DNA from: Paraburkholderia bannensis NBRC 103871
Lineage (GTDB): Bacteria > Pseudomonadota > Gammaproteobacteria > Burkholderiales > Burkholderiaceae
NCBI RefSeq assembly: GCF_000685015.1
Contig: NZ_BAYA01000015.1
Location: 124,001 to 188,000 of the forward strand
Direction: 5' to 3'
DNA length: 64,000 nt
The first letter of the stretch is position 1. Each line of letters opens with the position of its first letter. The translations under genes were made by a program, and so were the position numbers. Of this stretch, positions 32,924 through 41,697 are shown piece by piece. Under the pieces are notes generated by a model. It ran no database searches. It was not told the DNA's origin and worked only from the letters and a program-made list of their open reading frames with translations.

Positions 32924-32982
32924 GAAGTTGCGTAAGAGGATATCATACGGCTATCATGCAACTTCTGATGTTACGTAAAAGA
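32924..32982. promoter_or_regulatory. Operator candidates between the Rrf2 and oxidoreductase genes
   Basis: GAAGTTGC (32924-32931) is the exact inverted copy of GCAACTTC (32958-32965), and GTTGCGTAAGAG (about 32927-32938) recurs as GTTACGTAAAAGAG just before the oxidoreductase start. The repeats fill the short divergent promoter and probably bind the Rrf2 regulator. Confidence 0.5.
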
Positions 32983-32984
32983 GC

Positions 32985-33896
32985 ATGCTCATGCACACGC
33001 AATTCGATGTCATCATCGTCGGCGGCAGTTTCGCCGGCCTGTCAGCCGCCATGCAACTGGCACGCGCGCGGCGTCGCGTGCTCGTGATCGACGCGAAGAA
33101 ACCGCGCAACCGGTTCGCGGCCCACTCGCATGGTTTTTTCTGCCAGGACGGCAAAAGTCCTGCGGAGATCGTCAAAGAAGCAACCGCTCAGCTAGCGAAA
33201 TATCCAACCGCCGAAATCGTGACGGCCGAGGCGGAAACCGCACGGTGTATCGATGATCGGTTCGACGTGACGTTGCAAGACGGTCGTACGTTCACGGCAG
33301 CCAGAATCGTGCTCGCAACCGGCGTTCGCGACGAACTGCCCGCATTGCCGGGTCTCGCGCAGCGCTGGGGCACCAGCGTGCTCCACTGCCCCTACTGCCA
33401 CGGCTACGAAGTCGCCGATCGTCGACTCGGTGTGCTGGCAACGAATTCGATGTCATTGCATCAAGCGTTGCTGCTGCCGGACTGGGGGCCGACCACGCTA
33501 TTCACTCAAGGCGCGTTTGAGCCGGATGCGCAAGAGCAGGCACAACTCGACGCGCGCGGCGTCGTGGTTGAACGCTGCAGCGTAGTGGAAGTGCTGGGCG
33601 ACGCCCCGCATATCGCGGGATTGCGCCTTGCCGATGGCCGCGTTGCCAATATCGATGCGCTGTTCGTCGGCCAAACCACGCATATGGCCAGCAGCCTGGC
33701 CACGCAATTGGGCTGCGAATTCGACGATGGCCCGATGGGCAAGGTAATTCGCGTCGATGAACTGAAGCAGACCAGCGTAGCGGGCGTGTTTGCCGCGGGC
33801 GATGCCGCTACCGCCTGGGCAAATGCGTCGTTCGCAGCCGCAGCAGGTGTCACTGCGGGTATCGCTGTTCACCGCTCTCTTATTTTCACCAGCTAA
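32985..33896 (+). CDS. NAD(P)/FAD-dependent oxidoreductase, thioredoxin-reductase-like
   Basis: A 303-residue flavoprotein. FAD-binding motif IIVGGSFAGLSAAMQLARA (about 10-28), redox-active CPYC (135-138 in LHCPYCHGYE) and the second FAD motif VFAAGDAATAWANASFAAAA near the C-terminus. The NAD(P)-binding GxGxxA/G motif in the middle is weak (VLATNSMSLHQALLL), so NADPH use is uncertain, as in TrxR-like ferredoxin-dependent or diflavin-linked forms. Start at ATG 32985 or 32991. Divergent from an Rrf2 regulator. Confidence 0.85.
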   Translation: MLMHTQFDVIIVGGSFAGLSAAMQLARARRRVLVIDAKKPRNRFAAHSHGFFCQDGKSPAEIVKEATAQLAKYPTAEIVTAEAETARCIDDRFDVTLQDGRTFTAARIVLATGVRDELPALPGLAQRWGTSVLHCPYCHGYEVADRRLGVLATNSMSLHQALLLPDWGPTTLFTQGAFEPDAQEQAQLDARGVVVERCSVVEVLGDAPHIAGLRLADGRVANIDALFVGQTTHMASSLATQLGCEFDDGPMGKVIRVDELKQTSVAGVFAAGDAATAWANASFAAAAGVTAGIAVHRSLIFTS

Positions 33897-33913
33897 TTCG
33901 AAAGCGCCCATGA

Positions 33914-33947
33914 AAAGCCGACGTCATCGTCGGCTTTCGTTATTTTT
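33914..33947 (+). terminator. Rho-independent terminator
   Basis: AAAGCCGACG (33914-33923), loop TCAT, CGTCGGCTTT (33928-33937), then CGTTATTTTTT; 17 nt after the oxidoreductase stop. Confidence 0.85.
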
Positions 33948-34159
33948 TCAATTCACTTTCAATCAAACGATATTGCGCGTTTGCGTGTGGGAATTCGAAA
34001 CAGTTTGTAATTGACACCGTTTCGACACCAACTATTCCATTCATTTTCTTCGCTTTAAAAACGTTTGCAAAAGAAAAATCATCGTCCGCAAACGTTTTCA
34101 CTCGTTTCACAATTCTTTCTTCGAGACCGTAGAAACTGTGCGCCGACCCGATCATCGGA

Positions 34160-34597
34160 ATGAAAGCGCACATGCAAAAACGTCTGTTCGAGCCGTCGCT
34201 GGCAACCGTGGTTTTAGTTGTGACAGCAACTATCTCGCTTGCCGCGTGCGGCCCCGGAGCGGGGTCGGCGGCTGCACCGGACACGACCCGCACGCCGGAC
34301 TCGCAGCCCGGCATCACGGCGCTTCAACCCGCTCCGTCAGCCGCCGGTTCAAACGCGCCTGACACCGCGAACACGGCGAACCACGCACTAGCCAGCGCCA
34401 TCGGCACCGCCGCGCCAGCCGATCCCGCGAACCCCGCCAGCTACGCCTATGCGAGCGATCCCGTGCAGAGCGTACAGGCCAGCCTTGCCGCCGACAGCCA
34501 GCAGGTCGCGCCCGTCATGAGCTACGCGCCCGGCGACGAGCCGCCGCAATCCAGCACCAGCAACGATTCCAGCAGCACAGCAACAACGCGTCAGTAA
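34160..34597 (+). CDS. Low-complexity lipoprotein
   Basis: A 145-residue protein with a signal peptide ending at a lipobox ISLAAC (Cys about residue 30); start either 34160 or ATG 34172. The mature part is Ala/Pro/Ser/Thr-rich (SAAAPDTTRTPDSQPG, NDSSSTATTRQ) and probably unfolded. It precedes the phospholipase C gene by 58 nt on the same strand and may be co-expressed. No domain recognised. Confidence 0.6.
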   Translation: MKAHMQKRLFEPSLATVVLVVTATISLAACGPGAGSAAAPDTTRTPDSQPGITALQPAPSAAGSNAPDTANTANHALASAIGTAAPADPANPASYAYASDPVQSVQASLAADSQQVAPVMSYAPGDEPPQSSTSNDSSSTATTRQ

Positions 34598-34655
34598 TAC
34601 ACCGTTCGTGTGCTTATGCACATCCCACCCAGAACAAGCAGAAAGGTGAACCAGA

Positions 34656-36824
34656 ATGACGTTAAACAGCCGTCGCCGTTTCCTCCAGACCGTCGCGTCC
34701 TCCGGCGCTGCCGCAGCCGCGATGACCGTCCTGCCCGAATCGATCCGCAACGCGCTCGCGATCCCGGCGTTCTCGCGCACGGGTTCGATCCGCGACGTGG
34801 AGCACATCGTCGTGTTCATGCAGGAGAACCGCTCCTTCGACCATTACTTCGGCCACCTGCGCGGCGTGCGCGGCTATAACGACCGCCTGCCGATTCCGCT
34901 GCCCGGCGGCCAGCCGGTCTGGTACCAGCCGTCGAAGGAAGACGCGACGAAGCCCGTGCTGCCGTTCCATCTGGACACGCAAACGACGAGCGCGCAATGC
35001 GTGGGCGACCTCGACCACTCGTGGTATCCGACGCAATACGCCATCAATAACGGTCTGTACAACCAGTGGCCGCAGTACAAGACCGACATGACGATGGGCT
35101 ACTACATGCGCGCGGACATTCCGTTCCACTACGCGCTGGCCGACGCCTTCACCGTCTGCGACAACTACTTCTGCTCGCTGCCGGGGCCGACGCACCCGAA
35201 CCGCTCGTACCTGATGACCGGCATGGTCGATCCGACCGGCACGATGGGCGGCCCGCTGCTCGACAACAACGATTACGTCGATGGCGACGTGCCGCCCGCG
35301 TATCAACTGCTGTCGTGGACGACCTATCCCGAGCGCCTGCAGGCCGCCGGCATCACGTGGCAGATCTATCAGCAAGGCACCAACGGCAGCGATCCGATGA
35401 ACGGCAACTACGGGACGAACATCCTGCAGAACTTCGCCAACTTCATCAACGCACAGCCGGGCTCGGAGCTGTATCAGCGCGCGCAGACCGCGCGTACGAT
35501 CGCCGACCTCAAGGCCGACGTGCTCGCGAACAAGCTGCCGCAAGTCTCCTGGCTGCTGCCACCTGCTGCGTTCTCCGAGCATCCGAAATACACGCCGGCC
35601 TACGGCGCGGAATACACCTCGCAGATCCTCGACGCCCTGACTTCGAACCCCGAAGTCTGGAGCAAGACCGTCCTCTTCATCATGTATGACGAGAACGACG
35701 GCTTCTTCGACCATATCGTGCCGCCGCAACCGCCCACGACGTCGACGCAGGGCAAGTCGACGGTCAGCGTGGAAGGCGAGATTCACAACGTCGTCAATCC
35801 GGGACGCGGCGGCAAGTACACCGCCGACGGCCTGCCCTACGGCCTCGGCCCGCGCGTGCCGATGACGATTGTCTCGCCGTGGAGCAAGGGCGGCTTCGTG
35901 TGCTCGCAGGTGTTCGATCACACGTCGGTGATCCGCTTCATCGAAGAGCGCTTCGGCGTGCATGAGCCGAACATCACGGCATGGCGTCGCGCCGTCTGCG
36001 GCGACCTCACCACGGCGTTCGATTTCCGCACGCCCGATTCGTCGATGCCGTCGCTGCCGGACACGAGCAACTATATGTCGCAGGCCGACAACCAGTGCTC
36101 CGCAAACAAGGCGCCGACCGTACCGGCCACGCCGGGCCCGATCGACGCGCAGGAGCCGGGCGTGCGCTACGCGCGTGCACTGCCTTACGAGCTGCACGTG
36201 AACGCACACGTCGATCCGTCGAAGAAGACGCTGTCGATCACCTTCGCGAACAAGGGCCGCCAGGGCGCGCACTTCTACGTGTACGGCACGAACCGCACCG
36301 ACGGCCCGTGGCGCTACACGGTCGAAGCGGGCAAGTCGCTCGACGACACGTGGGACCTGAGCGTGACCAACGGCGCCTACGCGTTCGAGGTGCATGGCCC
36401 GAATGGCTTCGTGCGCCGCTTCTCGGGCACGGCGGCAAGCTCGTCGTCGGCGTCGGCTGCTTCAGCTGCGTCGACGCAAGGCTTCTTCGGCAAGCACAAC
36501 GGCACGCCGCAGCCGGAAGTCTCGGCGCAATACGACGTGGCGAACGGCAACCTGTTCCTGAAATTCACCAACCACGGCGGCAGCATCGCGCGCCTCACGG
36601 TGACGGACAACGCCTACGGCGCGCGCGAGCGCCTCGTGGTGGTGCCCGCCAATGCGCGCGTCGAGGAACCGTGGGTGCTCGCGTCGAGCCACCACTGGTA
36701 CGACCTCACGGTCACGAGCCCCGACGATTCGACCTTCGCGCGCCGCTACGCCGGTCACGTCGAAACGGGCCGCCCGAGCATCAGCGACCCGGCTGCGGTC
36801 GCCCCCATCACGCAACTGAGCTGA
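34656..36824 (+). CDS. plcC: Phosphocholine-specific phospholipase C, Tat-secreted
   Basis: A 722-residue secreted phosphoesterase. The Tat signal (NSRRRFLQTVASSGAAAAAM) is at residues 4-23. The phosphoesterase domain (about 45-470) shows HIVVFMQENRSFDHYFGHLR, ICDNYFCSLPGPTHPNR-like (VCDNYFCSLPGPTHPNRSYL), FIMYDENDGFFDH and GLGPRVPMTIVSPWSKGG. Two C-terminal domains of unknown function (DUF756 type, about 500-585 and 620-705) follow, joined by a Ser/Ala-rich linker. It hydrolyses phosphatidylcholine and related lipids, supplying phosphate or acting as a virulence factor in Burkholderia/Pseudomonas relatives. A terminator follows. Confidence 0.93.
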   Translation: MTLNSRRRFLQTVASSGAAAAAMTVLPESIRNALAIPAFSRTGSIRDVEHIVVFMQENRSFDHYFGHLRGVRGYNDRLPIPLPGGQPVWYQPSKEDATKPVLPFHLDTQTTSAQCVGDLDHSWYPTQYAINNGLYNQWPQYKTDMTMGYYMRADIPFHYALADAFTVCDNYFCSLPGPTHPNRSYLMTGMVDPTGTMGGPLLDNNDYVDGDVPPAYQLLSWTTYPERLQAAGITWQIYQQGTNGSDPMNGNYGTNILQNFANFINAQPGSELYQRAQTARTIADLKADVLANKLPQVSWLLPPAAFSEHPKYTPAYGAEYTSQILDALTSNPEVWSKTVLFIMYDENDGFFDHIVPPQPPTTSTQGKSTVSVEGEIHNVVNPGRGGKYTADGLPYGLGPRVPMTIVSPWSKGGFVCSQVFDHTSVIRFIEERFGVHEPNITAWRRAVCGDLTTAFDFRTPDSSMPSLPDTSNYMSQADNQCSANKAPTVPATPGPIDAQEPGVRYARALPYELHVNAHVDPSKKTLSITFANKGRQGAHFYVYGTNRTDGPWRYTVEAGKSLDDTWDLSVTNGAYAFEVHGPNGFVRRFSGTAASSSSASAASAASTQGFFGKHNGTPQPEVSAQYDVANGNLFLKFTNHGGSIARLTVTDNAYGARERLVVVPANARVEEPWVLASSHHWYDLTVTSPDDSTFARRYAGHVETGRPSISDPAAVAPITQLS

Positions 36825-36872
36825 AACCGGGCTGACGAAGCGGGTGCGCCCGCTTCCCCACCCGTTCTTCCC

Positions 36873-36895
36873 ACGGCGCCTTCGGGCGCCGTTTT
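36873..36895 (+). terminator. Rho-independent terminator of the phospholipase gene
   Basis: ACGGCGCC (36873-36880), UUCG tetraloop, GGCGCCGT (36885-36892) and TTT. A further inverted repeat GAAGCGGG/CCCGCTTC lies just upstream. Confidence 0.85.
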
Positions 36896-36999
36896 CATTG
36901 GTGCGCGAAGCCAGGCCTTCAGGCACAAATTCCCGGCCGCTTCAAGCTGACTGTCGCCTATTTCCGACCTTTCAGTATGCTTGTTGATTTTCATTGTGT

Positions 37000-37021
37000 A
37001 TGCGAATCATTTGCATTAGCA
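37000..37021 (+). promoter_or_regulatory. Fur-box-like site
   Basis: ATGCGAATCATTTGCATTAG (37000-37019) resembles Fur sites in front of TonB receptor genes (AATGCAAATGATTCGCA on the other strand). It lies about 90 bp before the TonB receptor start. Confidence 0.5.
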
Positions 37022-37108
37022 TTTGCGGCGCATATCAGGAGTCTCCCAGCCGGTCACGGCACCCATAACAAAATCAGCTAGAGCCGGGCAACCGGCCGAT
37101 CGAACACC

Positions 37109-39322
37109 ATGAAGAACACTGCCGCCGTCCATCGTTCCGGCCCCGGCTTCGTCGCGGCGCATCGCGCCGCCCGCACGCGGATTCCGCTGAGCGCCGCATT
37201 GCTCGTGAGCGCGGGCATGACGCTCGCCACGCTTTCGAGCACAGGCTGGGCGCAGGAGAACGCGCCCGCCAGCGCACAGGCCACCGAAACCGACAGCGCC
37301 AAGGCGCTGCCCACCGTCAAGGTCAGTGCGGCGCGCGACAGCGAAGCCGCGTCGCCGGAACGCGTCACGGCGGGCGCGCTCGGCAACCGGCGCCAGGTGG
37401 ACACGCCGTTTTCCACCGACGTCGTCACGACCGAGGAAGGCAAGGATCGCCTCGCCAATACCGCCAACGATCTGTTCAAGTACGACCCGGCGGTCAACAT
37501 CGTCGGCGACAATGCGACCGGCGAAAACTCGGCGTTCAGCATTCGCGGGCTCGCGATCGACATGCTCAACGGCGTCAAGGTCGACGGCCAGAACTTCCCT
37601 TCCTGGGACACCGAACTATCGCTTGAACCGTTCGAACAGGTCGAGCTGCTCAAAGGTCTTTCGGGCTTCATGTACGGGTTCAGCAATCCGGGCGGCATCG
37701 TCAATTACGTGCTCAAGCGCCCGACCGACGACCCGTACCGCAGCTTCTCGATTGGCTATCAATCGGCGGGCGTGTTCAGCGAGAAGATCGACCTGGGCGG
37801 GCGCTTCGGCAACGACAAGCGCTTTGGCTATCGCCTCAACCTCGTGAACGAAGACGGCAACACGGCAGAAGCCAACGGTCATATCCGCCGCCAGGTGGCG
37901 TCGCTCGCGCTCGACTTCCGCATCACGCCAGACCTGACCTGGACGGTCGACGCGTTCTATCAGAAGCGCAAGACCAACGGCACGCTGTTCGGCATGTTCT
38001 TCTACGACACGCCGATCCCCGACGCGAGCAAGGTCACGCACCAGCTCACGCAGCCGCAAAACTACTACCAGACCGAAATTGCTTCCTTCGGCACGGGACT
38101 GGAATACCGTCTGTCCGAGAACTGGCATGCGAACCTCAAGTACCGTTTTGCCAAGGAAAACCGCACGAACTCGGACAGCCTGCTGACCGTCACCGATGCC
38201 GCGGGCAATTACAGCAACACCCTTTATGCGGCCTTGACGCGTTACTTCTATCAGAACGTCGACGCCATGGTGCAGGGCAAATTCGATACCGGCCCGTTCA
38301 GGCACGACGTGGTACTCGGTGCGAGCTACCAGACGCAGCAAAGCGAATACGACAACAGCGAAGGCTGGAACGACGGCTTCAATCTCGGCAACGGCAATCT
38401 CTATCAAAGCACGCTGCTGACGAACGACGCCGTCAATATCGGCGAAAACCTGTATCGCCACGAGCGCACCACGCAAACGGCGCTTTACGCCAGCGACACC
38501 GTGCAGCTCACCTCGCGCCTTTCGGCGTTGCTCGGCGTGCGCTACACGCAGTTCCGCGACCGCGTCTATCAACCCGACCAGTCGATCCAGGCCGATTACA
38601 GCGCGAATCCGGTGACGCCGACCGTCGCGCTGATGTACAAGCTCGATCGCGATTCGACGCTCTACGCGAGCTATGTCGAGGCGTTGCAGCAAGGCGGCGC
38701 GGCGAGCAACACCAACGTCAATTATCCGCAGACGTTCGGGCCGCTCAAGAGCAAGCAATACGAAGTGGGCTTCAAGGCCGATCACCGCAACTGGGGCGCC
38801 AACCTCGCGCTGTTCCGCATCGATCAGGGCTACGAGTACACCAATAGCACCGACGTGTTCGTGCAAAGCGGCACCAAACGCTATCAGGGCGTGGACGCCA
38901 GCGGCTGGCTGCAACTGGCGCACGACTGGCGCCTGATGGGCGGCGTGATGTGGCTCGACGCCAAGGCCGTCGACGTGGACGATCCGAGCGTCGAAGGCAA
39001 GCGCGTCTACGGCGCGCCGCGCTTCACCGTAACGGGCCGCGTGGAATACAACCCGTCGTATCTGCGTGCGCTGACCGTGGCGTTTGGCGGCAAATATGTC
39101 GGCAATATGGCCGTCGATGCCGCCAACACGCAGTTCGTGCCGGCGTACACGACGTGGGATCTGAGTACGAAGTATGAAACCCAGGTGGGCGGCAAGGACG
39201 TCACGTTGCGCGCCGGCGTGAACAATCTCTTCAATCGCCGCTACTGGACTGCTGCCTGGGGCTATTACGTGATGCCCTCGGCCACGCGCACGTTCGTTGC
39301 GAATGCCACGATCGAGTTCTGA
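37109..39322 (+). CDS. TonB-dependent siderophore receptor
   Basis: A 737-residue outer-membrane receptor: signal peptide (SAALLVSAGMTLATLSSTGWAQ), TonB-box-like LPTVKVSA (about 69-76), plug domain (about 95-205: RQVDTPFSTDVVT, NSAFSIRGLAIDML, PFEQVELLKGLSGFMYGFSN, GGIVNYVLKRPT), a 22-strand barrel and the C-terminal GVNNLFNRRYWTAAW ... TIEF ending with Phe as required for assembly. Imports a ferric chelate with TonB/ExbBD energy. The siderophore cannot be assigned. No ferric reductase or ABC partner next to it; a Fur-like site upstream suggests iron control. Confidence 0.92.
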   Translation: MKNTAAVHRSGPGFVAAHRAARTRIPLSAALLVSAGMTLATLSSTGWAQENAPASAQATETDSAKALPTVKVSAARDSEAASPERVTAGALGNRRQVDTPFSTDVVTTEEGKDRLANTANDLFKYDPAVNIVGDNATGENSAFSIRGLAIDMLNGVKVDGQNFPSWDTELSLEPFEQVELLKGLSGFMYGFSNPGGIVNYVLKRPTDDPYRSFSIGYQSAGVFSEKIDLGGRFGNDKRFGYRLNLVNEDGNTAEANGHIRRQVASLALDFRITPDLTWTVDAFYQKRKTNGTLFGMFFYDTPIPDASKVTHQLTQPQNYYQTEIASFGTGLEYRLSENWHANLKYRFAKENRTNSDSLLTVTDAAGNYSNTLYAALTRYFYQNVDAMVQGKFDTGPFRHDVVLGASYQTQQSEYDNSEGWNDGFNLGNGNLYQSTLLTNDAVNIGENLYRHERTTQTALYASDTVQLTSRLSALLGVRYTQFRDRVYQPDQSIQADYSANPVTPTVALMYKLDRDSTLYASYVEALQQGGAASNTNVNYPQTFGPLKSKQYEVGFKADHRNWGANLALFRIDQGYEYTNSTDVFVQSGTKRYQGVDASGWLQLAHDWRLMGGVMWLDAKAVDVDDPSVEGKRVYGAPRFTVTGRVEYNPSYLRALTVAFGGKYVGNMAVDAANTQFVPAYTTWDLSTKYETQVGGKDVTLRAGVNNLFNRRYWTAAWGYYVMPSATRTFVANATIEF

Positions 39323-39383
39323 CGCGCCGATGCAGGGTGAATGAGGCCTGCTGTCAGGCCACATAAAACAAGGGGTTTGGCGC

Positions 39384-39412
39384 AAGGGCCTTCGAAATTC
39401 TCGAAGGCCCTT
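39384..39412 (+). terminator. Hairpin terminator after the TonB receptor gene
   Basis: AAGGGCCTTCGA (39384-39395), loop AATTC, TCGAAGGCCCTT (39401-39412), a perfect 12-bp stem, but with only a weak T-tract afterwards. Confidence 0.55.
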
Positions 39413-39573
39413 GGCATTTGCGTCGCCAGCAAAGCGGGCGCAGCGGTGGCAGAATAGGCGCCTTGCAAAGCGCTTTGCAAAATTTTCCCGGCCTCGGCGC
39501 CATACATTACCGCGTTGCCGCGCGCGGCGCCCGCTTCCCCCACCGTTGCACAGTTGAAGAGGATCGTCCCATC

Positions 39574-41016
39574 ATGACTTCAAGCGTGAAGCCCTATCCG
39601 GATACCCAGATTTACGTCGATGGCGCATGGCGCGCCGGCGCGAAGACCATTGCCGTGATCGACCCCGCCACCGAGGCGGAGATCGGACGCCTGAGCCTCG
39701 CAAGCGAACAGGATCTCTCGGACGCGGCCGATGCCGCCGCGCGCGCCTTCAGCGCATGGCGCAAGGTCTCGCCGCTTGAGCGCAGCAAGACGATGCGCCG
39801 CGCCGCCGACCTGCTGCGCGAACGCGCAGGCGAGATCGCCGCCATCATGACGCGCGAGCAGGGCAAGCCGGTTGGCGAGGCCAAGGGTGAAGTGCTCGCA
39901 GGCGCCGACGTCATCGACTGGTTCGCCGAAGAAGGCCGCCGCACCTATGGCCGCGTCGTGCCCTCGCGCACCGATGCCGTGCGCCAGATCGTGACGCGTG
40001 AGCCGGTGGGCCCGGTCGCCTGCTTCACGCCGTGGAACTTCCCGCTGAACCAGGCCGTGCGCAAGGTCTCGGCGGCGCTCGCCTCGGGCTGTACCGTCGT
40101 GCTCAAGGGCCCGGAAGAAACGCCCGCGAGCTGCGCGGCGCTCGTGCAGGTCTTCACCGACGCAGGCGTGCCGCAAGGCGCGCTCAACCTCGTGTTCGGC
40201 GTGCCCGCCGAAGTCTCGTCGTACCTGATCGCGCACCCGGCTATCCGCAAGATTTCGTTCACCGGCTCGACGCCGGTGGGCAAGCTGCTCGCGGCAAAGG
40301 CCGGCGAGCACATGAAGCGCGCCACCATGGAACTGGGCGGCCACGCACCGGCCATCGTCTTCGCCGATGCGGACATTCCGCGCGCCGCCAAACTGCTCGC
40401 GGGCGCGAAATTCCGCAACGCGGGTCAGGTCTGCATTTCGCCGACGCGCTTCATGGTTCAGGACGCCGCTTACGACGAGTTCCTCGAACACTTCGTCGCG
40501 GCCACGAAAACCATCAAGGTCGGCAACGGCCTGGCCGATGGCGTGCAGATGGGCCCGCTTGCGAACGACCGCCGCCTGGCTGCCATGGAGCGTCTCGTCG
40601 CCGACGCGCGCGAACAGGGCGCGAAGGTACTGACGGGTGGCGAGCGCATCGGCCGTGAAGGTTATTTCTTCGCGCCGACCGTGCTGACCGACGTGCCGCT
40701 GTCCGCGCGCATCATGAACGAAGAGCCGTTCGGCCCCCTCGCGCTGGTCTCGCGCTTCTCGACCTACGAGGAAGCGGTCGCCGAAGCAAACCGCCTGCCC
40801 TATGGCCTCGCCGCGTATGCCTACACGCGTTCGAGCGCGACTTCGGCGGCGCTCTCGGAAGACGTCGAGACCGGCATGCTGTCGATCAACCACCACGGCC
40901 TCGCACTGCCCGAAGTGCCGTTTGGCGGCGTGAAGGACTCGGGCTACGGCTCGGAAGGCGGCACCGAAGCGATGGAGCCGTACCTCGTGACCAAGTTCGT
41001 CACCGAACATCGTTGA
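39574..41016 (+). CDS. NAD(P)-dependent aldehyde dehydrogenase (succinate-semialdehyde type)
   Basis: A 480-residue ALDH from ATG 39574 (MTSSVKPYPDTQIYVDG), GAGGA upstream; a longer frame to 39418 is unlikely. Cofactor motif FTGSTPVGKLLAAKA, general base Glu in MELGGHAPAIVF, catalytic Cys in FRNAGQVCISPTRF and the C-terminal LPEVPFGGVKDSGYGSEGG. The sequence is closest in style to succinate-semialdehyde/glutarate-semialdehyde dehydrogenases (GabD). The role in GABA or lysine breakdown is inferred; no gabT is nearby. Confidence 0.88.
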   Translation: MTSSVKPYPDTQIYVDGAWRAGAKTIAVIDPATEAEIGRLSLASEQDLSDAADAAARAFSAWRKVSPLERSKTMRRAADLLRERAGEIAAIMTREQGKPVGEAKGEVLAGADVIDWFAEEGRRTYGRVVPSRTDAVRQIVTREPVGPVACFTPWNFPLNQAVRKVSAALASGCTVVLKGPEETPASCAALVQVFTDAGVPQGALNLVFGVPAEVSSYLIAHPAIRKISFTGSTPVGKLLAAKAGEHMKRATMELGGHAPAIVFADADIPRAAKLLAGAKFRNAGQVCISPTRFMVQDAAYDEFLEHFVAATKTIKVGNGLADGVQMGPLANDRRLAAMERLVADAREQGAKVLTGGERIGREGYFFAPTVLTDVPLSARIMNEEPFGPLALVSRFSTYEEAVAEANRLPYGLAAYAYTRSSATSAALSEDVETGMLSINHHGLALPEVPFGGVKDSGYGSEGGTEAMEPYLVTKFVTEHR

Positions 41017-41065
41017 TCGGCCGATGCGGCGCATGCCGCATTGACGTTGCACCAGCGCTTTAGCT

Positions 41066-41458
41066 TCATGTGCGGCTGCGCGGATACCTCGGCAATCCGT
41101 CCGCCAGCCGCACCCAGTCGAGCTGTTGCGATGTCCACGTGTGTTCCTGCGGCGGTGCATCGCCGGGCGCGTCCAGCGTGCCCGTGGCAATATCGATCTC
41201 GTCGGAGAATGCCGCGCTGCGGTAGGTCAGCGGCGTGCCACACTCGGGGCAAAAGCCCCGCTCCACGCCTGCGCTCGACGCATAAATTCTAGTTGCGCCC
41301 GCAACGAATTTCAGCGCGTCACGCGCTACGCTCATCCAGCCGACAAACGGCGCACCCGACGCGCGGCGGCAGTCCACGCAATGACAGGCGGTCGTGCCAA
41401 TCGGCGCACCCGTGATTTCGTAGCGGATTTTTCCGCACAAGCAGCCCCCCTTCAGCAT
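41066..41458 (-). CDS. GFA/CENP-V family zinc protein
   Basis: A 130-residue protein of the glutathione-dependent formaldehyde-activating (GFA/CENP-V) family. Zinc ligands: GGCLCGKIRYE (C6, C8), ACHCVDCRRASG (CxCxxC) and FCPECGTPLTYRS (CxxC). Mss4-like fold. Family members bind glutathione adducts or have unknown function; a formaldehyde role is not established here. Convergent with the aldehyde dehydrogenase (49 nt). Confidence 0.88.
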   Translation of the reverse strand: MLKGGCLCGKIRYEITGAPIGTTACHCVDCRRASGAPFVGWMSVARDALKFVAGATRIYASSAGVERGFCPECGTPLTYRSAAFSDEIDIATGTLDAPGDAPPQEHTWTSQQLDWVRLADGLPRYPRSRT

Positions 41459-41697
41459 CGACGCCTCCTTTGCGCGCGCTTTTCCGCACCATTGCTTGCG
41501 CGTGCCTTACAGCGAAAAATTATTCGCTCGCGCCTGGAATAGAACGCGTTATCGCCCTGTTGACGCTCATAACGGCCACCATGAGCCTCGACAGGATCGA
41601 TCATGCCCCATCGCGTTCCACCCCGCTCGCCGCGTTCGCTGCCCGCGCACACGCCTTCGTTCTCCGCGCATCCCACGCCCCAGTGTGGAGGCGCATC

